A stretch of DNA of 14,057 nucleotides from the NCBI GenBank assembly GCA_025450375.1, contig JANWHO010000266.1, positions 1 through 14,057 on the forward strand, written 5' to 3'. Both the position numbers and the translations under genes were made by a program. The notes beneath the pieces are model-generated. The model saw only the letters and a list, made by a program, of their open reading frames with translations. It was not told where the DNA came from and searched no databases. Within the stretch, counting starts at the first letter, position 1. Each line of letters starts with the position of its first letter. Shown here piece by piece: positions 1 to 7,215 of the stretch. Source of the DNA: Chloroflexota bacterium. Lineage in GTDB: Bacteria > Chloroflexota > UBA5177 > JANWHV01.

Positions 1-31
1 CTGAGAGTCTCACCCTGGGGAGGGCCAATCG

Positions 32-679
32 ATGATGGAGCGGCCGCGCCACCATTACAATTTACTGATCTATCAGGTGCCGAGCCAACCGTCGGCGGCC
101 CGCGTGGGCGTATGGCGCGAACTCAAGCGCCTGGGGGCCCTCTATTTGCAGCAGAGTGTCTGTATCCTCCCCAGCCTGGCCCCGATGCGTATCCATGTGG
201 AAAAGGTGACGGCCCGGATCACCGCGCTGGGCGGCGACTACCACCTGCTGCCGATCCGCGCTTTGCCGCCAAAGGAAGAAGAAAAGATCGTCGAGGGTTT
301 CCTCTCCCTGAGCAACGCCCAATACGAGGAGATCATCGAAAATTGCGAGGTCAATTTCTCCAAGGAAATTGAGTTCGAGACTTTCCGCGAAAACTTCACC
401 TATGCCGAGGCGGAGGAGATCCGCCACGACCTGGATAAGATTCGCCGCTGGTTTGACCGCGTGGTGGAGCGCGACTGGTATGGCGCCGCCAAGCGGGACG
501 TGGCGCAACACTGGATCGAACGTTGTGAGTCGCTGCTGGAGGCGTTCGAGGAAAAGGTATTCGCCGTCCAGGCCGAGGACGAAGCGGCGGCGGCCAGGGT
601 CGATCCTTCAGGCCAGACCCCAGTAAAGCCCCTGCGCCTGCCCAAGCAACGCCGCGCCGGTTCACGCCTGGTCCGCTAA
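32..679 (+). CDS. ChrB N-terminal-like protein (stand-alone domain)
   Basis: 215 aa. The N-terminal half (residues about 8-75) has the look of the ChrB N-terminal domain: a YNLLIYQVP strand, then VGVWRELKRLGALYLQQSVCILP, which matches the family pattern of a tryptophan/arginine helix followed by GALYLQQSVCVLP. Residues 77-180 are acidic and helical (KEEEKIVEGF, AEAEEIRHDLDKIRRWFD), and the tail is basic. Full ChrB proteins carry an additional C-terminal domain and act with the chromate exporter ChrA; that second domain is absent here and no chrA is nearby. The start at 32 has GGGAGGG about 7 bases upstream; the next codon is also ATG, so 35 is possible. The gene converges on the ABC permease, with only 7 bases between the stops. 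Family resemblance is fairly firm. A role in chromate resistance is only a family name and is not supported by the neighbours; a regulatory role is equally possible. Confidence 0.75.
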   Translation: MMERPRHHYNLLIYQVPSQPSAARVGVWRELKRLGALYLQQSVCILPSLAPMRIHVEKVTARITALGGDYHLLPIRALPPKEEEKIVEGFLSLSNAQYEEIIENCEVNFSKEIEFETFRENFTYAEAEEIRHDLDKIRRWFDRVVERDWYGAAKRDVAQHWIERCESLLEAFEEKVFAVQAEDEAAAARVDPSGQTPVKPLRLPKQRRAGSRLVR

Positions 680-686
680 GCCCCTC

Positions 687-1649
687 CTACTGCAAGCGCG
701 ACTCGGCCCGCGCATACAGGGTGGCTTGCAGCTTGGCCAGGGCCAGCAGGATCCCAATCATTATCAGCGCGACGGTGGCGGCTTTCCCCACGTCGAGGTA
801 GTCAAAGGCCAGGTAGCGAATGAGGAGCGGAAGGGTCAGGGTGGCGTTCAAGGGGCCGCCCTGAGTGAGCAAGAAGGGCATATCGAACTCGTTGAAGCTC
901 CAGATCACGCGGAGAAGCAGGGCGACCATAATCACCGGCATCAGCCAGGGAAGGGTGATGCGGGTAAACACGCCGAACGGCCCGCAGCCGTCCATCCGCG
1001 CCGCCTCGGACAGCTCCAGGGGAAGGGTTTGCAAGCGCGAGAGAAACATCACGATCATGAAGGGCATGTACTTCCAGGAGGAAATCAGGATGATCGTGTT
1101 CATCGCCTTGCTGGGCGTGCTCATGGCGCCGAGCGGCTGCGAGATGATGTTGAGTGACTGGAGGATGTAATCCACCACGCCAACCAGATCGTTGAGCATG
1201 TAGTTCCAGACCAGCGCCGCCACCACGGCGGGAAGGATGAAGGGAAAAAGCATGATCCCGCGGGCAATCGTCCGCCCCCGCAGGTTGGCATGGAGAAGCA
1301 GCGCCACCCCCACCCCACCCACAACCTGGATGATCGCGTTCCCCGCCGTCCAGTAAATGGATCGGCCCAGGGAATCCCAGAACAGAGAGTTTTGGGCCAG
1401 CCAACTGAAGTTCCCCAGGCCCACGAATGAACGAGCGTGCGTGATCGTGTCTTCCTGGAAGAGACTCAGGCCAACCGAGGTGGCCAGGGGGATGGCAAGA
1501 TAGGTGACGATGAGCACCGCCGCCGGCAAGATCATCATGATCCCCAGGGTGCGGTCGCTGATCCCCTTCCGGCGGCGTCCGGCCGCCGGAGCGCCGGCGC
1601 TGGGCGCGTCGGTCGCCGAGGTCATGTCGGAGGTGGTGCTCACGCTCAC
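687..1649 (-). CDS. ABC importer permease, MalF type (CUT1 family)
   Basis: 320 aa inner-membrane subunit of a binding-protein-dependent sugar importer. A hydrophilic, basic N-terminus (GRRRKG at 24-29) precedes a first membrane segment at about 35-62. Further segments lie near 100-120, 130-155, 185-208, 236-257 and 288-308. The cytoplasmic EAA loop that docks on the ATPase is clear: EAARMDG at 215-221, then ITLP at 231-234. FVGLGNF (75-81) and the TQGGP motif near 262-266 are typical of MalF-like subunits. The start is taken as GTG at 1649, with GGAGAG 4-5 bases upstream. It is the third gene of the operon, 62 bases after the binding-protein gene, with a hairpin in the gap. No ATPase gene accompanies it. 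The substrate is unknown; a sugar or glycerol-phosphate-like solute is typical for the family. Confidence 0.92.
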   Translation of the reverse strand: MSVSTTSDMTSATDAPSAGAPAAGRRRKGISDRTLGIMMILPAAVLIVTYLAIPLATSVGLSLFQEDTITHARSFVGLGNFSWLAQNSLFWDSLGRSIYWTAGNAIIQVVGGVGVALLLHANLRGRTIARGIMLFPFILPAVVAALVWNYMLNDLVGVVDYILQSLNIISQPLGAMSTPSKAMNTIILISSWKYMPFMIVMFLSRLQTLPLELSEAARMDGCGPFGVFTRITLPWLMPVIMVALLLRVIWSFNEFDMPFLLTQGGPLNATLTLPLLIRYLAFDYLDVGKAATVALIMIGILLALAKLQATLYARAESRLQ

Positions 1650-1670
1650 TACTCTCTCCGTCGAGAACTA

Positions 1671-1699
1671 GGAGGCGACGAACCGATGCCGCCGCCTCC
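1671..1699 (-). other. Hairpin between binding-protein gene and permease gene
   Basis: The arms GGAGGCG (1671-1677) and CGCCTCC (1693-1699) are perfectly complementary over 7 bp around a 15-base loop. The hairpin sits in the 62-base gap after the binding-protein stop and before the MalF-type permease start. No U-tract follows, so it does not look like a classical terminator. By analogy with malE-malF gaps, it may protect the upstream message or reduce read-through. A counterpart occupies the same position in the second importer operon (10281-10328). Confidence 0.5.
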
Positions 1700-1711
1700 G
1701 GTGGACCGATC

Positions 1712-3169
1712 CTAGGTGGGCGGACGCCACGTCGGATGCTGTGACTTCCAATCCTTGACGATCTGCCGTAGCTGCTGGACCGCCCACTGCTGAGCCGCCT
1801 TGGGCGATTCGCCATTGAGGGCGATCCGGCCGATCATCTCGCCATCAATCCCACTCACCCCAAAGGCCCGTCCCGCCCAGGGAGGAGGAGGATTGGTGGT
1901 CAATTTCAGCGTCCCCCCGGCCATGGCCCCCATGCCCAGGGAAATGTCGTAGCCGGATGGGAGGCCGCTGACCAGCGATCGGACCCACGAGCCGTGCGCC
2001 TTCATATAGGGCGAGGTGGACTTGGCCAGCCAGGTGTCACGAACGCTCTTGATCGAGGGGATGAGCTGGCCGGGGACACTGTCCGCGTACTGGGTGCCAA
2101 AGCCCGCCTGGTTGGTGAACAGATAGCGGATAAACTGCAGGGCGATGTCCGGATGCTTGGTTTTCTTGTCGATCGCCACGTAGCTCCACCGCCACTGCGC
2201 CACGCGCTGAGGCCCAAGAGCCGGGAAGGCCACCGTGGTCTTCGAGATAAGTTGGGGAGCCTTGCCGACGACGCTCACTCCCAGCCGTCCGGGATAGCCA
2301 ACCATGGCCACTCGACTGGAGAGATACGCCTGAATAAACTGGGGGAAGGACCAGTTCACGTTGCCTGGGGGCGCGTATTGCAGGAGTTCCGCGTAGTTCG
2401 TGATCGCCTGCAGGGCCGCCGGCGAATCGAACACGACATTCCCCTGAGGGTCGAAATAATCGCCGCCCTGGGCATACAAGTAGGCGGGAAAAGCATACTC
2501 CACGGCGGTTGGGGTGCCGACCGGCAAGCCGATGCCGAACATGCCGAGTTTCTTGGCCCCCTTGGCCACGGCCACCAGCTGATCGAAGGTCTTGGGCGTA
2601 CCGACCCCGAGCCGTTGCAGGACATCGGTCCGCATCCACTCGCCGATCAGTCCCCCCCCATAGGGGAACACGTAGTCGTGACCGCCGATCACCATCCGGC
2701 TACCGGAGGCAATCTGATTGGCCCCGATGGACTTTATCAGGCTATCCATCGGATACAGGTAGCCGCCATTCGCGAACTCGGCCCGATAGGCGCCTCCGAC
2801 CTCGAAGATCCCCAGATCCTGGCCCACTGAAAGACCGGTCAGGATGCGCTGGTCACGGTCTGCGTTGGATATGTAGTTAAAGGCGATCGTGATTCCGGGA
2901 TTGGCGCCGGAGAACGCCTCGGCGGCGGCGGTATGGACGGCCTGCGTATTGGGATCGTCCTCGGTGGTATAGAAGGGGATCTGCACGAAGCCCCCGGCGC
3001 GGGGCCGGCTGGCCGCCAGCGCCGTACCGGTTCGTCCGGCCAGGCCGGCCCCCAGTACGCCCGCCGCCACGCCGGTCGCCGCCTTCAGGAGTGTACGGCG
3101 CGACAGATCGTTGTCACTTGATGTGCTCGTCTCGTCGAGCACCTGCTTGCTCTCGTCCACTGCGCTCAT
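1712..3169 (-). CDS. ABC solute-binding protein, family 1, Tat-exported
   Basis: 485 aa extracellular binding protein. After a hydrophilic leader it has a twin-arginine motif SRRTLLK at 23-29, a hydrophobic Ala/Gly stretch and a likely cleavage after ALA at about residue 52. There is no lipobox cysteine, so the mature protein should be soluble. The mature part has the features of family 1 (MalE/UgpB-like) proteins: FYTTEDDPNTQAVHT early, LYPMDSLIKS, and VFPYGGGLIGEWMRTDVLQRLG, where the ligand-cleft part of the family places the YNK/R-D motif. Next come TPKTFDQLVAVAKGAKKLG and GPQRVAQWRWSYVAIDKKTKHPDIALQFI near the C-terminal lobe. ATG at 3169 is preferred over an in-frame codon at 3247, because GAGAGG abuts it and the Tat leader then has normal length. 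It lies second in the operon. The ligand cannot be told; sugar is the family default. Confidence 0.9.
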   Translation of the reverse strand: MSAVDESKQVLDETSTSSDNDLSRRTLLKAATGVAAGVLGAGLAGRTGTALAASRPRAGGFVQIPFYTTEDDPNTQAVHTAAAEAFSGANPGITIAFNYISNADRDQRILTGLSVGQDLGIFEVGGAYRAEFANGGYLYPMDSLIKSIGANQIASGSRMVIGGHDYVFPYGGGLIGEWMRTDVLQRLGVGTPKTFDQLVAVAKGAKKLGMFGIGLPVGTPTAVEYAFPAYLYAQGGDYFDPQGNVVFDSPAALQAITNYAELLQYAPPGNVNWSFPQFIQAYLSSRVAMVGYPGRLGVSVVGKAPQLISKTTVAFPALGPQRVAQWRWSYVAIDKKTKHPDIALQFIRYLFTNQAGFGTQYADSVPGQLIPSIKSVRDTWLAKSTSPYMKAHGSWVRSLVSGLPSGYDISLGMGAMAGGTLKLTTNPPPPWAGRAFGVSGIDGEMIGRIALNGESPKAAQQWAVQQLRQIVKDWKSQHPTWRPPT

Positions 3170-3219
3170 CCTCTCACGAAATACCAGTGATGATGACGCC
3201 AAACTTCCAGTTGTCGCGC

Positions 3220-4122
3220 TTATCCCTTGACCGCACCACCTCCCCACCCAGCGGTAAGATGGCGTTGCAGAAAGATGAACATGATGATCACCGGCACCGT
3301 CATCAGGGTGCCCCCCGCCATCAATACACCCCAGGAATACGAATCCAATTGGCCGATCAGAAACACGGCCATCCCGGCGCTCAGCGTCTGGTGCTGCGGC
3401 GAATAGAGCAGCACCGAGGCATAGAGATATTCATTCCAGGCCACCGAAAAGGTGAAGATAGCGGTCGCGATGATCCCAGGGACCGCCTGGGGCAGGACCA
3501 CCCGGCGGAAGGCGCCGAACCGCGTGGAGCCGTCCACCATGGCCGCCTCCTCCAACTCGATCGGGATGCCCGCGAAGTAGGACCGGAGCAGCCACAGGCC
3601 AAAGGGGGTGAAATAGGCGGTGTAGAGGACGGAAATCGCCGGCACGGAATCGGTGGCATTCAGATGCTGGGCGATCTCCACCACCGGCACCACCACCAGG
3701 ATGGACGGCAGCATGTAGGCAATCAGACCCAGGCCGGCCATCAGCTCGAATATCCGATAACGGAACCGGGTGATCGCGTAGGCGGCCAGTGACGACACGA
3801 TGATGGTCAGGATCGCCGCCGTTCCCGAGGCGAGCAGGCTGTTGAGATAAAAGGTGCCGAACGGGCTGATCTTGAAGAGGTTGCTGAAATTATCCAGGGT
3901 AGGATGAACCGGGAAAAAGGTCGGCGGGTAGCCCGAGGTCTCGGTATCGGGCTTGAAGGCATTGAGCACCATCCACACCAACGGTAAGGCCATCACCGCC
4001 GTAATGAGGATCAGGAGGATATATTGCAGTCCGCGGCCGGCGGCTCGCGCCGTGCGCGCGGGGGAGTTTCGTCGAGGCACGTACGCCCGCCGTGCTCCCG
4101 ACACCGGAAGAGACTGCGCCAT
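3220..4122 (-). CDS. ABC importer permease, MalG type (CUT1 family)
   Basis: 300 aa membrane subunit pairing with the MalF-type permease at 687-1649. A basic N-terminus (ARRAYVPRRN) leads into membrane segments near 33-54, 95-117, 126-150, 160-180, 213-235 and 265-285. The EAA loop reads EEAAMVDGSTRFGAFRRVVLP (starting at 191), followed by WNEYLYA at 229-235, the conserved WNE signature of MalG-like subunits; the protein ends with the usual W-GGAVKG-type tail. The reading frame is open back to 4332, but ATG at 4122 is chosen because GGGGAGG lies 6 bases upstream and the length then fits the family. Also, the promoter at 4220-4248 would cut off any start above about 4213; ATG at 4152 or 4128 remains possible. 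It is the first gene of the operon, 50 bases before the binding-protein start. No ATPase is encoded nearby. Confidence 0.92.
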   Translation of the reverse strand: MAQSLPVSGARRAYVPRRNSPARTARAAGRGLQYILLILITAVMALPLVWMVLNAFKPDTETSGYPPTFFPVHPTLDNFSNLFKISPFGTFYLNSLLASGTAAILTIIVSSLAAYAITRFRYRIFELMAGLGLIAYMLPSILVVVPVVEIAQHLNATDSVPAISVLYTAYFTPFGLWLLRSYFAGIPIELEEAAMVDGSTRFGAFRRVVLPQAVPGIIATAIFTFSVAWNEYLYASVLLYSPQHQTLSAGMAVFLIGQLDSYSWGVLMAGGTLMTVPVIIMFIFLQRHLTAGWGGGAVKG

Positions 4123-4219
4123 GTGCATCCTCCCCTGCCCGACCTTCACCATGGATCCGGTGGGATTCGTCCTCGCTAGATGTGCGGCTGTTACTCCTGG
4201 GCGCTGTAAGATAGAGTGC

Positions 4220-4248
4220 AATATAGCAGGTGTTACTTGGACTGTCAA
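4220..4248 (-). promoter_or_regulatory. Sigma-70-type promoter of the first ABC operon
   Basis: On the minus strand TTGACA (4248-4243) is followed by a 17-base spacer and TATATT (4225-4220), close to the consensus. Predicted transcription starts near 4213 and leaves a leader of about 90 bases before ATG at 4122. An AGTAACACCTGC box (4237-4226) fills the spacer, and a 10/12 match to it lies at 4195-4184, just inside the transcript. Repressor binding there would block the promoter. Confidence 0.7.
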
Positions 4249-4381
4249 TGTGGGCGGTAGGCGGTCAGGGCCATCGGGCGCTCCCCGGCAAGCCCCGGTT
4301 CGCTCGGGCGGCCCAGAGAAAATCGAGGGCAATCAGGTGAGATTTAGAGCCTCCCTCCGCGAACGCCCACGGTCGGGAACG

Positions 4382-4397
4382 CCGCCGGCTCCGGCGG
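4382..4397. repeat. Perfect 7-bp inverted repeat upstream of MmgE/PrpD promoter
   Basis: CCGCCGG (4382-4388), two central bases, and CCGGCGG (4391-4397) form a perfect 16-bp palindrome placed 9 bases upstream of the TTGACA at 4407. The position and symmetry suit an operator for a dimeric regulator. A GC-rich chance palindrome is the alternative. Confidence 0.35.
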
Positions 4398-4406
4398 TGA
4401 GCTTCC

Positions 4407-4436
4407 TTGACAAGGCATCCGGCGACATGTAACAGT
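4407..4436 (+). promoter_or_regulatory. Possible promoter for the MmgE/PrpD-MFS unit
   Basis: A perfect -35 TTGACA stands at 4407-4412. The matching -10 is weak: TAACAG at 4430-4435 with a 17-base spacer, or AACAGT at 4431-4436 preceded by TGT (extended -10) with 18. The GTAACA box at 4429-4434 overlaps this -10, so it may be both a poor promoter element and a binding site. Confidence 0.4.
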
Positions 4437-4491
4437 AAGTACATCTTATTGCCACATCCGCTAGGTCAACCAGGGAGGGAAGGACTCGAAG

Positions 4492-5871
4492 ATGAATACC
4501 ACGGCCGCGGTGGTTGATTTTGTCCGCGATACACAGCTTGATGCTATTCCGGCGCCGGTGCGCGCCATCGCCAAGGAACACATCCTCGATGGCCTGGGAG
4601 TGGCGCTGTCTGGCGTCCATGCCGAGGGGACGCTCATTCTTCGTCGTTATGTCGAGCGCACCACGACCTCCGGGGCCGCCACGGCGGTGGGCACGGACTT
4701 GCTGCTCCAGCCCGAGATCGCTGCCTGGCTGAACGGTACCTCCGGTCACGCCCTCGACTACGACGATACCCAACTCTCGACCACCCCAACCAGCGTCTAC
4801 GGCCTGCTCACCCATCCTACCGTGCCGGTGCTGTTTGGGGCGCTCGGAATCGCCGAGGAACGCGGCGCCTCCGGCAAGGATCTCCTGCTCGCTTACGTGC
4901 TGGGCATCGAGGTGGCATGCAGGCTGGCCGACGCCATCGCTCCCCGCCATTACCAGGAGGGTTTTCACAGCACGGCGACCATGGGCGGTTTCGGCTCGGC
5001 GGCGGCGGTGGGTAAGTTGCGGCGGTTAGACGCGGATACCCTGGCCCGCGCCTTTGGCCTGGCCGGCAGCCTGGCGGGCGGCCTGCGCGAGAACTTCGGC
5101 ACCATGACCAAGCCCTTCCACTCCGGCCGCGCCGCCTATAATGGCGTTCTGGCCTGCCTGCTGGCGTCCGACGGCATGACCGCCGCCTCCACCATCCTGG
5201 AGGCCAGGAGAGGCTTCTTTGCCGCCGCCGGCGGCGGTTATGATCCGGATAAAATCGTGGGCAAACTGGGCGCACCCTACTTTTTGCTGGAACCTGGAGT
5301 ATCGATCAAGCCGTACCCCTCCGGCTCGCTCTCACATCCGGCCCAGGACGTGATCCTGGATCTGGTAAAGAGCAACGACGTGGCGCCCGCCGATGTTGCC
5401 CGAGTTCGGGTCGGCACCAACAGCAATGTCCCGAATGCCTTGATCTATCCCCGTCCCACCACCGAGCTTGAGGCCAAATTCAGCCTGCAATTCTGCATGG
5501 CGGTGGCCGTGGTCCGCCGCCGGGCGGGCCTGCGCGAGTTCACGAACGAGACGGTGGCCGATCCGGCTATTCAAGCCATGGAGGAGCGGGTGCTGGTGGA
5601 GGTCGATCCTGAGTTGGAGGCGTTGGGCTTCGAGCACGTACGGGCCAAGGTCACGGTCGAGTTGACCAACGGCCGCACCCTGTTCGGTGAGGCCGACGTG
5701 GCGATCGGCCATCCCCTGAAGCCAATGAGCCGAAGCCAATTGGAGGACAAGTTCCGCGAATGCGCGGAAGGCGTGCTGTCTCCCGCGCGGTCCCAGCAGG
5801 TCATCGATGCAGTGTGGGAACTCGAGGACGCGCGGTCGCTGGATCGATTGGTGGCCGCCTTGCGGCCGTGA
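4492..5871 (+). CDS. MmgE/PrpD family protein (2-methylcitrate dehydratase/aconitate decarboxylase-like)
   Basis: 459 aa, normal length for the family, whose known members dehydrate 2-methylcitrate (PrpD), decarboxylate cis-aconitate (CAD/ACOD1) or act on related di- and tricarboxylates. Family landmarks in order: LDGLGVALSG (32-41); GTSGHALDYDDT (82-93); HPTVPVLFGAL (108-118); GFHSTATMGGFGSAAAVGKL (157-176); TKPFHSGRAAYNGVLA (206-221); KPYPSGSLSHPAQDVI (273-288), where the usual Cys or Pro region is Ser-Gly; and EAKFSLQFCMAVAV. The residues that I align with the active site of aconitate decarboxylase (Asp of the DYDD stretch, His108, His159, Lys207, His282) are all kept, so it should be active. 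ATG at 4492 has GGGAGGGAAGG about 8 bases upstream. It is followed 81 bases later by an MFS gene. No other methylcitrate-cycle gene is present, so the substrate is open. Confidence 0.9.
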   Translation: MNTTAAVVDFVRDTQLDAIPAPVRAIAKEHILDGLGVALSGVHAEGTLILRRYVERTTTSGAATAVGTDLLLQPEIAAWLNGTSGHALDYDDTQLSTTPTSVYGLLTHPTVPVLFGALGIAEERGASGKDLLLAYVLGIEVACRLADAIAPRHYQEGFHSTATMGGFGSAAAVGKLRRLDADTLARAFGLAGSLAGGLRENFGTMTKPFHSGRAAYNGVLACLLASDGMTAASTILEARRGFFAAAGGGYDPDKIVGKLGAPYFLLEPGVSIKPYPSGSLSHPAQDVILDLVKSNDVAPADVARVRVGTNSNVPNALIYPRPTTELEAKFSLQFCMAVAVVRRRAGLREFTNETVADPAIQAMEERVLVEVDPELEALGFEHVRAKVTVELTNGRTLFGEADVAIGHPLKPMSRSQLEDKFRECAEGVLSPARSQQVIDAVWELEDARSLDRLVAALRP

Positions 5872-5887
5872 TACGCTCCCGGATCTC

Positions 5888-5928
5888 GGACGGATCCGAC
5901 GGATCGGATGGATCCGTCCGATCCGTCC
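5888..5928. repeat. GGATC-rich near-perfect hairpin between MmgE/PrpD and MFS genes
   Basis: Arms 5888-5906 and 5910-5928 pair at 17 of 19 positions around a 3-base loop. The sequence is built from repeats of GGAC/GGATC/GGATCC units. There is no U-tract after it (CCCC, then CTAACAAGGAG), so it is unlikely to be a simple terminator. It may stabilise or attenuate the message between the two genes, or be a copy of a dispersed palindromic repeat. Confidence 0.6.
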
Positions 5929-5952
5929 CCCTAACAAGGAGAGTACACACCA

Positions 5953-7215
5953 GTGGAGAACGCGCCGCCGGTTGGGCCCGCCGGTGAGGCGGCGGTTTAC
6001 GCGCGGGACGCCCTCCTGATCACTATCGCGCGCGGAATCCGCCAGTTTGCCTATGGCATGTTGGGGGTGGTCCTGGCGGTGTCGCTGAGCCAGGACGGCG
6101 TGTCCCCCACGGAGATCGGCGCCTTGATCACGGTGTCCTTGGTCGGTGATTTCTGCGGCACCTACCTGATCGGATTGGGCGCGGACCAGTGGGGCCGGCG
6201 GCGGACCCTGGCCGTTCTGGCTGTCCTGATGGCGGCCACCGGCGCGATCTTCGGTCTGGTCCGCGCCTTTCCCGTCCTGCTGGTCGCGGCCTTCTTTGGC
6301 ACCCTGGGTACCACGGCCTCCGAGACCGCCCCATTTCTTCCCATCGAGCAGGCAATGTTGCCCCTCACCGTACCGGTCGGGCACCGGACCCGGCTGTTCG
6401 CCCGCTATAATCTGGTGGCCTCTTTCGCCGGCGCCTGCGGGGCGCTCTTCGCCGGGCTTCCGGAGCCGCTCACCCATCTCGGACTCTCCCTGGACCACGG
6501 CCTGCGGCTGATGTTCGCCCTCTACGCTATGGCGGCCCTGGCGGTCGTGCTCCTGGTGGGGAAGCTGTCGCCCAGGGTAGAGGCGGCCCCGAGATCCGGT
6601 GGGACGCCGTCCCGGCGCCTGGTCCCTCATCTCGGCCCCTCCCGCGGCATCGTCCTGCGCCTTTCGGGCCTGTTCAGCGTGGACGCCCTATCCGGTGGCC
6701 TGGTGGTGCAGAGCCTCCTGGCCCTCTATTTTCATCTCCGCTATGGGGTCTCCCTTGATGCCCTGGCGGCGCTGTTCTTCGGCTCTAACCTGCTCGCCTC
6801 GCTCTCCTTCCTGGCCGCCGCGCCGCTGGCCCGCCGTTTTGGCCTCCTCAACACGATGGTCTTCTCCCATCTGCCCTCGAACGTGCTGTTGATCCTGATT
6901 CCCGTCATGCCCAACTACACCCTGGCGGCCGTGGTGCTTTTGCTCCGCCAGCTCCTCTCGCAGATGGACGTGCCGACCCGCCAGGCATACACCATGGCCC
7001 TGGTGGCGCCGGAGGAGCGGACGGCGGCGGCCAGCGTCACCTCGCTGGCCCGCAGCGCCGGATCGGCGACCACCCCCGTGATCTCCGGCGCCCTGATGCA
7101 AGGGCCGCTGCTGGCCGTGGGCATCCCCTTTCTGGTGGCGGGGGGCCTCAAGGTGGCCTATGACCTGGCCCTGTGGCGCGTATTCCGGCGGGTACGGGTG
7201 GAGGAGATCGATTAA
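5953..7215 (+). CDS. Major facilitator superfamily transporter
   Basis: 420 aa with about 12 hydrophobic segments, which is typical MFS length. The loop after the second segment carries motif A, GLGADQWGRRR (74-84), matching the G-x3-D-x2-GRR signature. A longer, more polar loop with PRVEAAPRSGGTPSRR (about 209-224) marks the middle between the two six-helix halves. The second half contains PTRQAYTMALVAPEERTAAASVTSLARS, a sequence type common in drug/solute exporters and importers of this branch. GTG at 5953 is the start: AAGGAG lies about 11 bases upstream and the N-terminus is short and polar. The gene probably forms a unit with the MmgE/PrpD gene and could carry its substrate or product; nothing in the sequence fixes substrate or direction. 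Its TAA overlaps the stop of the convergent regulator by two bases. Confidence 0.88.
   Translation: MENAPPVGPAGEAAVYARDALLITIARGIRQFAYGMLGVVLAVSLSQDGVSPTEIGALITVSLVGDFCGTYLIGLGADQWGRRRTLAVLAVLMAATGAIFGLVRAFPVLLVAAFFGTLGTTASETAPFLPIEQAMLPLTVPVGHRTRLFARYNLVASFAGACGALFAGLPEPLTHLGLSLDHGLRLMFALYAMAALAVVLLVGKLSPRVEAAPRSGGTPSRRLVPHLGPSRGIVLRLSGLFSVDALSGGLVVQSLLALYFHLRYGVSLDALAALFFGSNLLASLSFLAAAPLARRFGLLNTMVFSHLPSNVLLILIPVMPNYTLAAVVLLLRQLLSQMDVPTRQAYTMALVAPEERTAAASVTSLARSAGSATTPVISGALMQGPLLAVGIPFLVAGGLKVAYDLALWRVFRRVRVEEID

Larger units (their letters stand above)
4123..4491. other. Divergent control region between ABC operon and MmgE/PrpD gene
   Basis: 369 bases without a credible gene. It holds a strong minus-strand promoter (4220-4248) and a plus-strand TTGACA (4407-4412). 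It also holds three GTAACA boxes (minus strand in 4190-4194 and 4232-4236, plus strand at 4429-4434) and a perfect inverted repeat CCGCCGG-CT-CCGGCGG (4382-4397) that ends 9 bases before the plus-strand -35. An ATGTA-N8-TACAT inverted repeat lies at 4427-4444. Together these suggest shared regulation of the two divergent units. Confidence 0.55.

Noticed and set aside
802..1815. 337-codon minus-strand frame overlapping the MalF-type permease
   Set aside because: It is a shifted frame of the permease gene with Arg/Gly/His-rich, low-complexity translation and no start site support.
4123..4332. N-terminal extension of the MalG-type permease to 4332
   Set aside because: The added residues have no family match, and the strong promoter at 4220-4248 would start the message inside the extension; ATG 4122 has the good ribosome-binding site.
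4333..4968. 211-codon minus-strand frame over the divergent region and start of MmgE/PrpD
   Set aside because: It is antisense to a clear gene for most of its length and has no recognisable motif or ribosome-binding site.
5888..5928. Rho-independent terminator after MmgE/PrpD
   Set aside because: The stem is strong but is followed by CCCC and then the ribosome-binding site of the MFS gene, with no T-run on either strand.
5332..6630. 432-codon open frame on the minus strand spanning MmgE/PrpD and MFS genes
   Set aside because: It overlaps two well-supported genes on the other strand and crosses their hairpin; the composition is Gly/Arg/Gln-rich with no recognisable domain.
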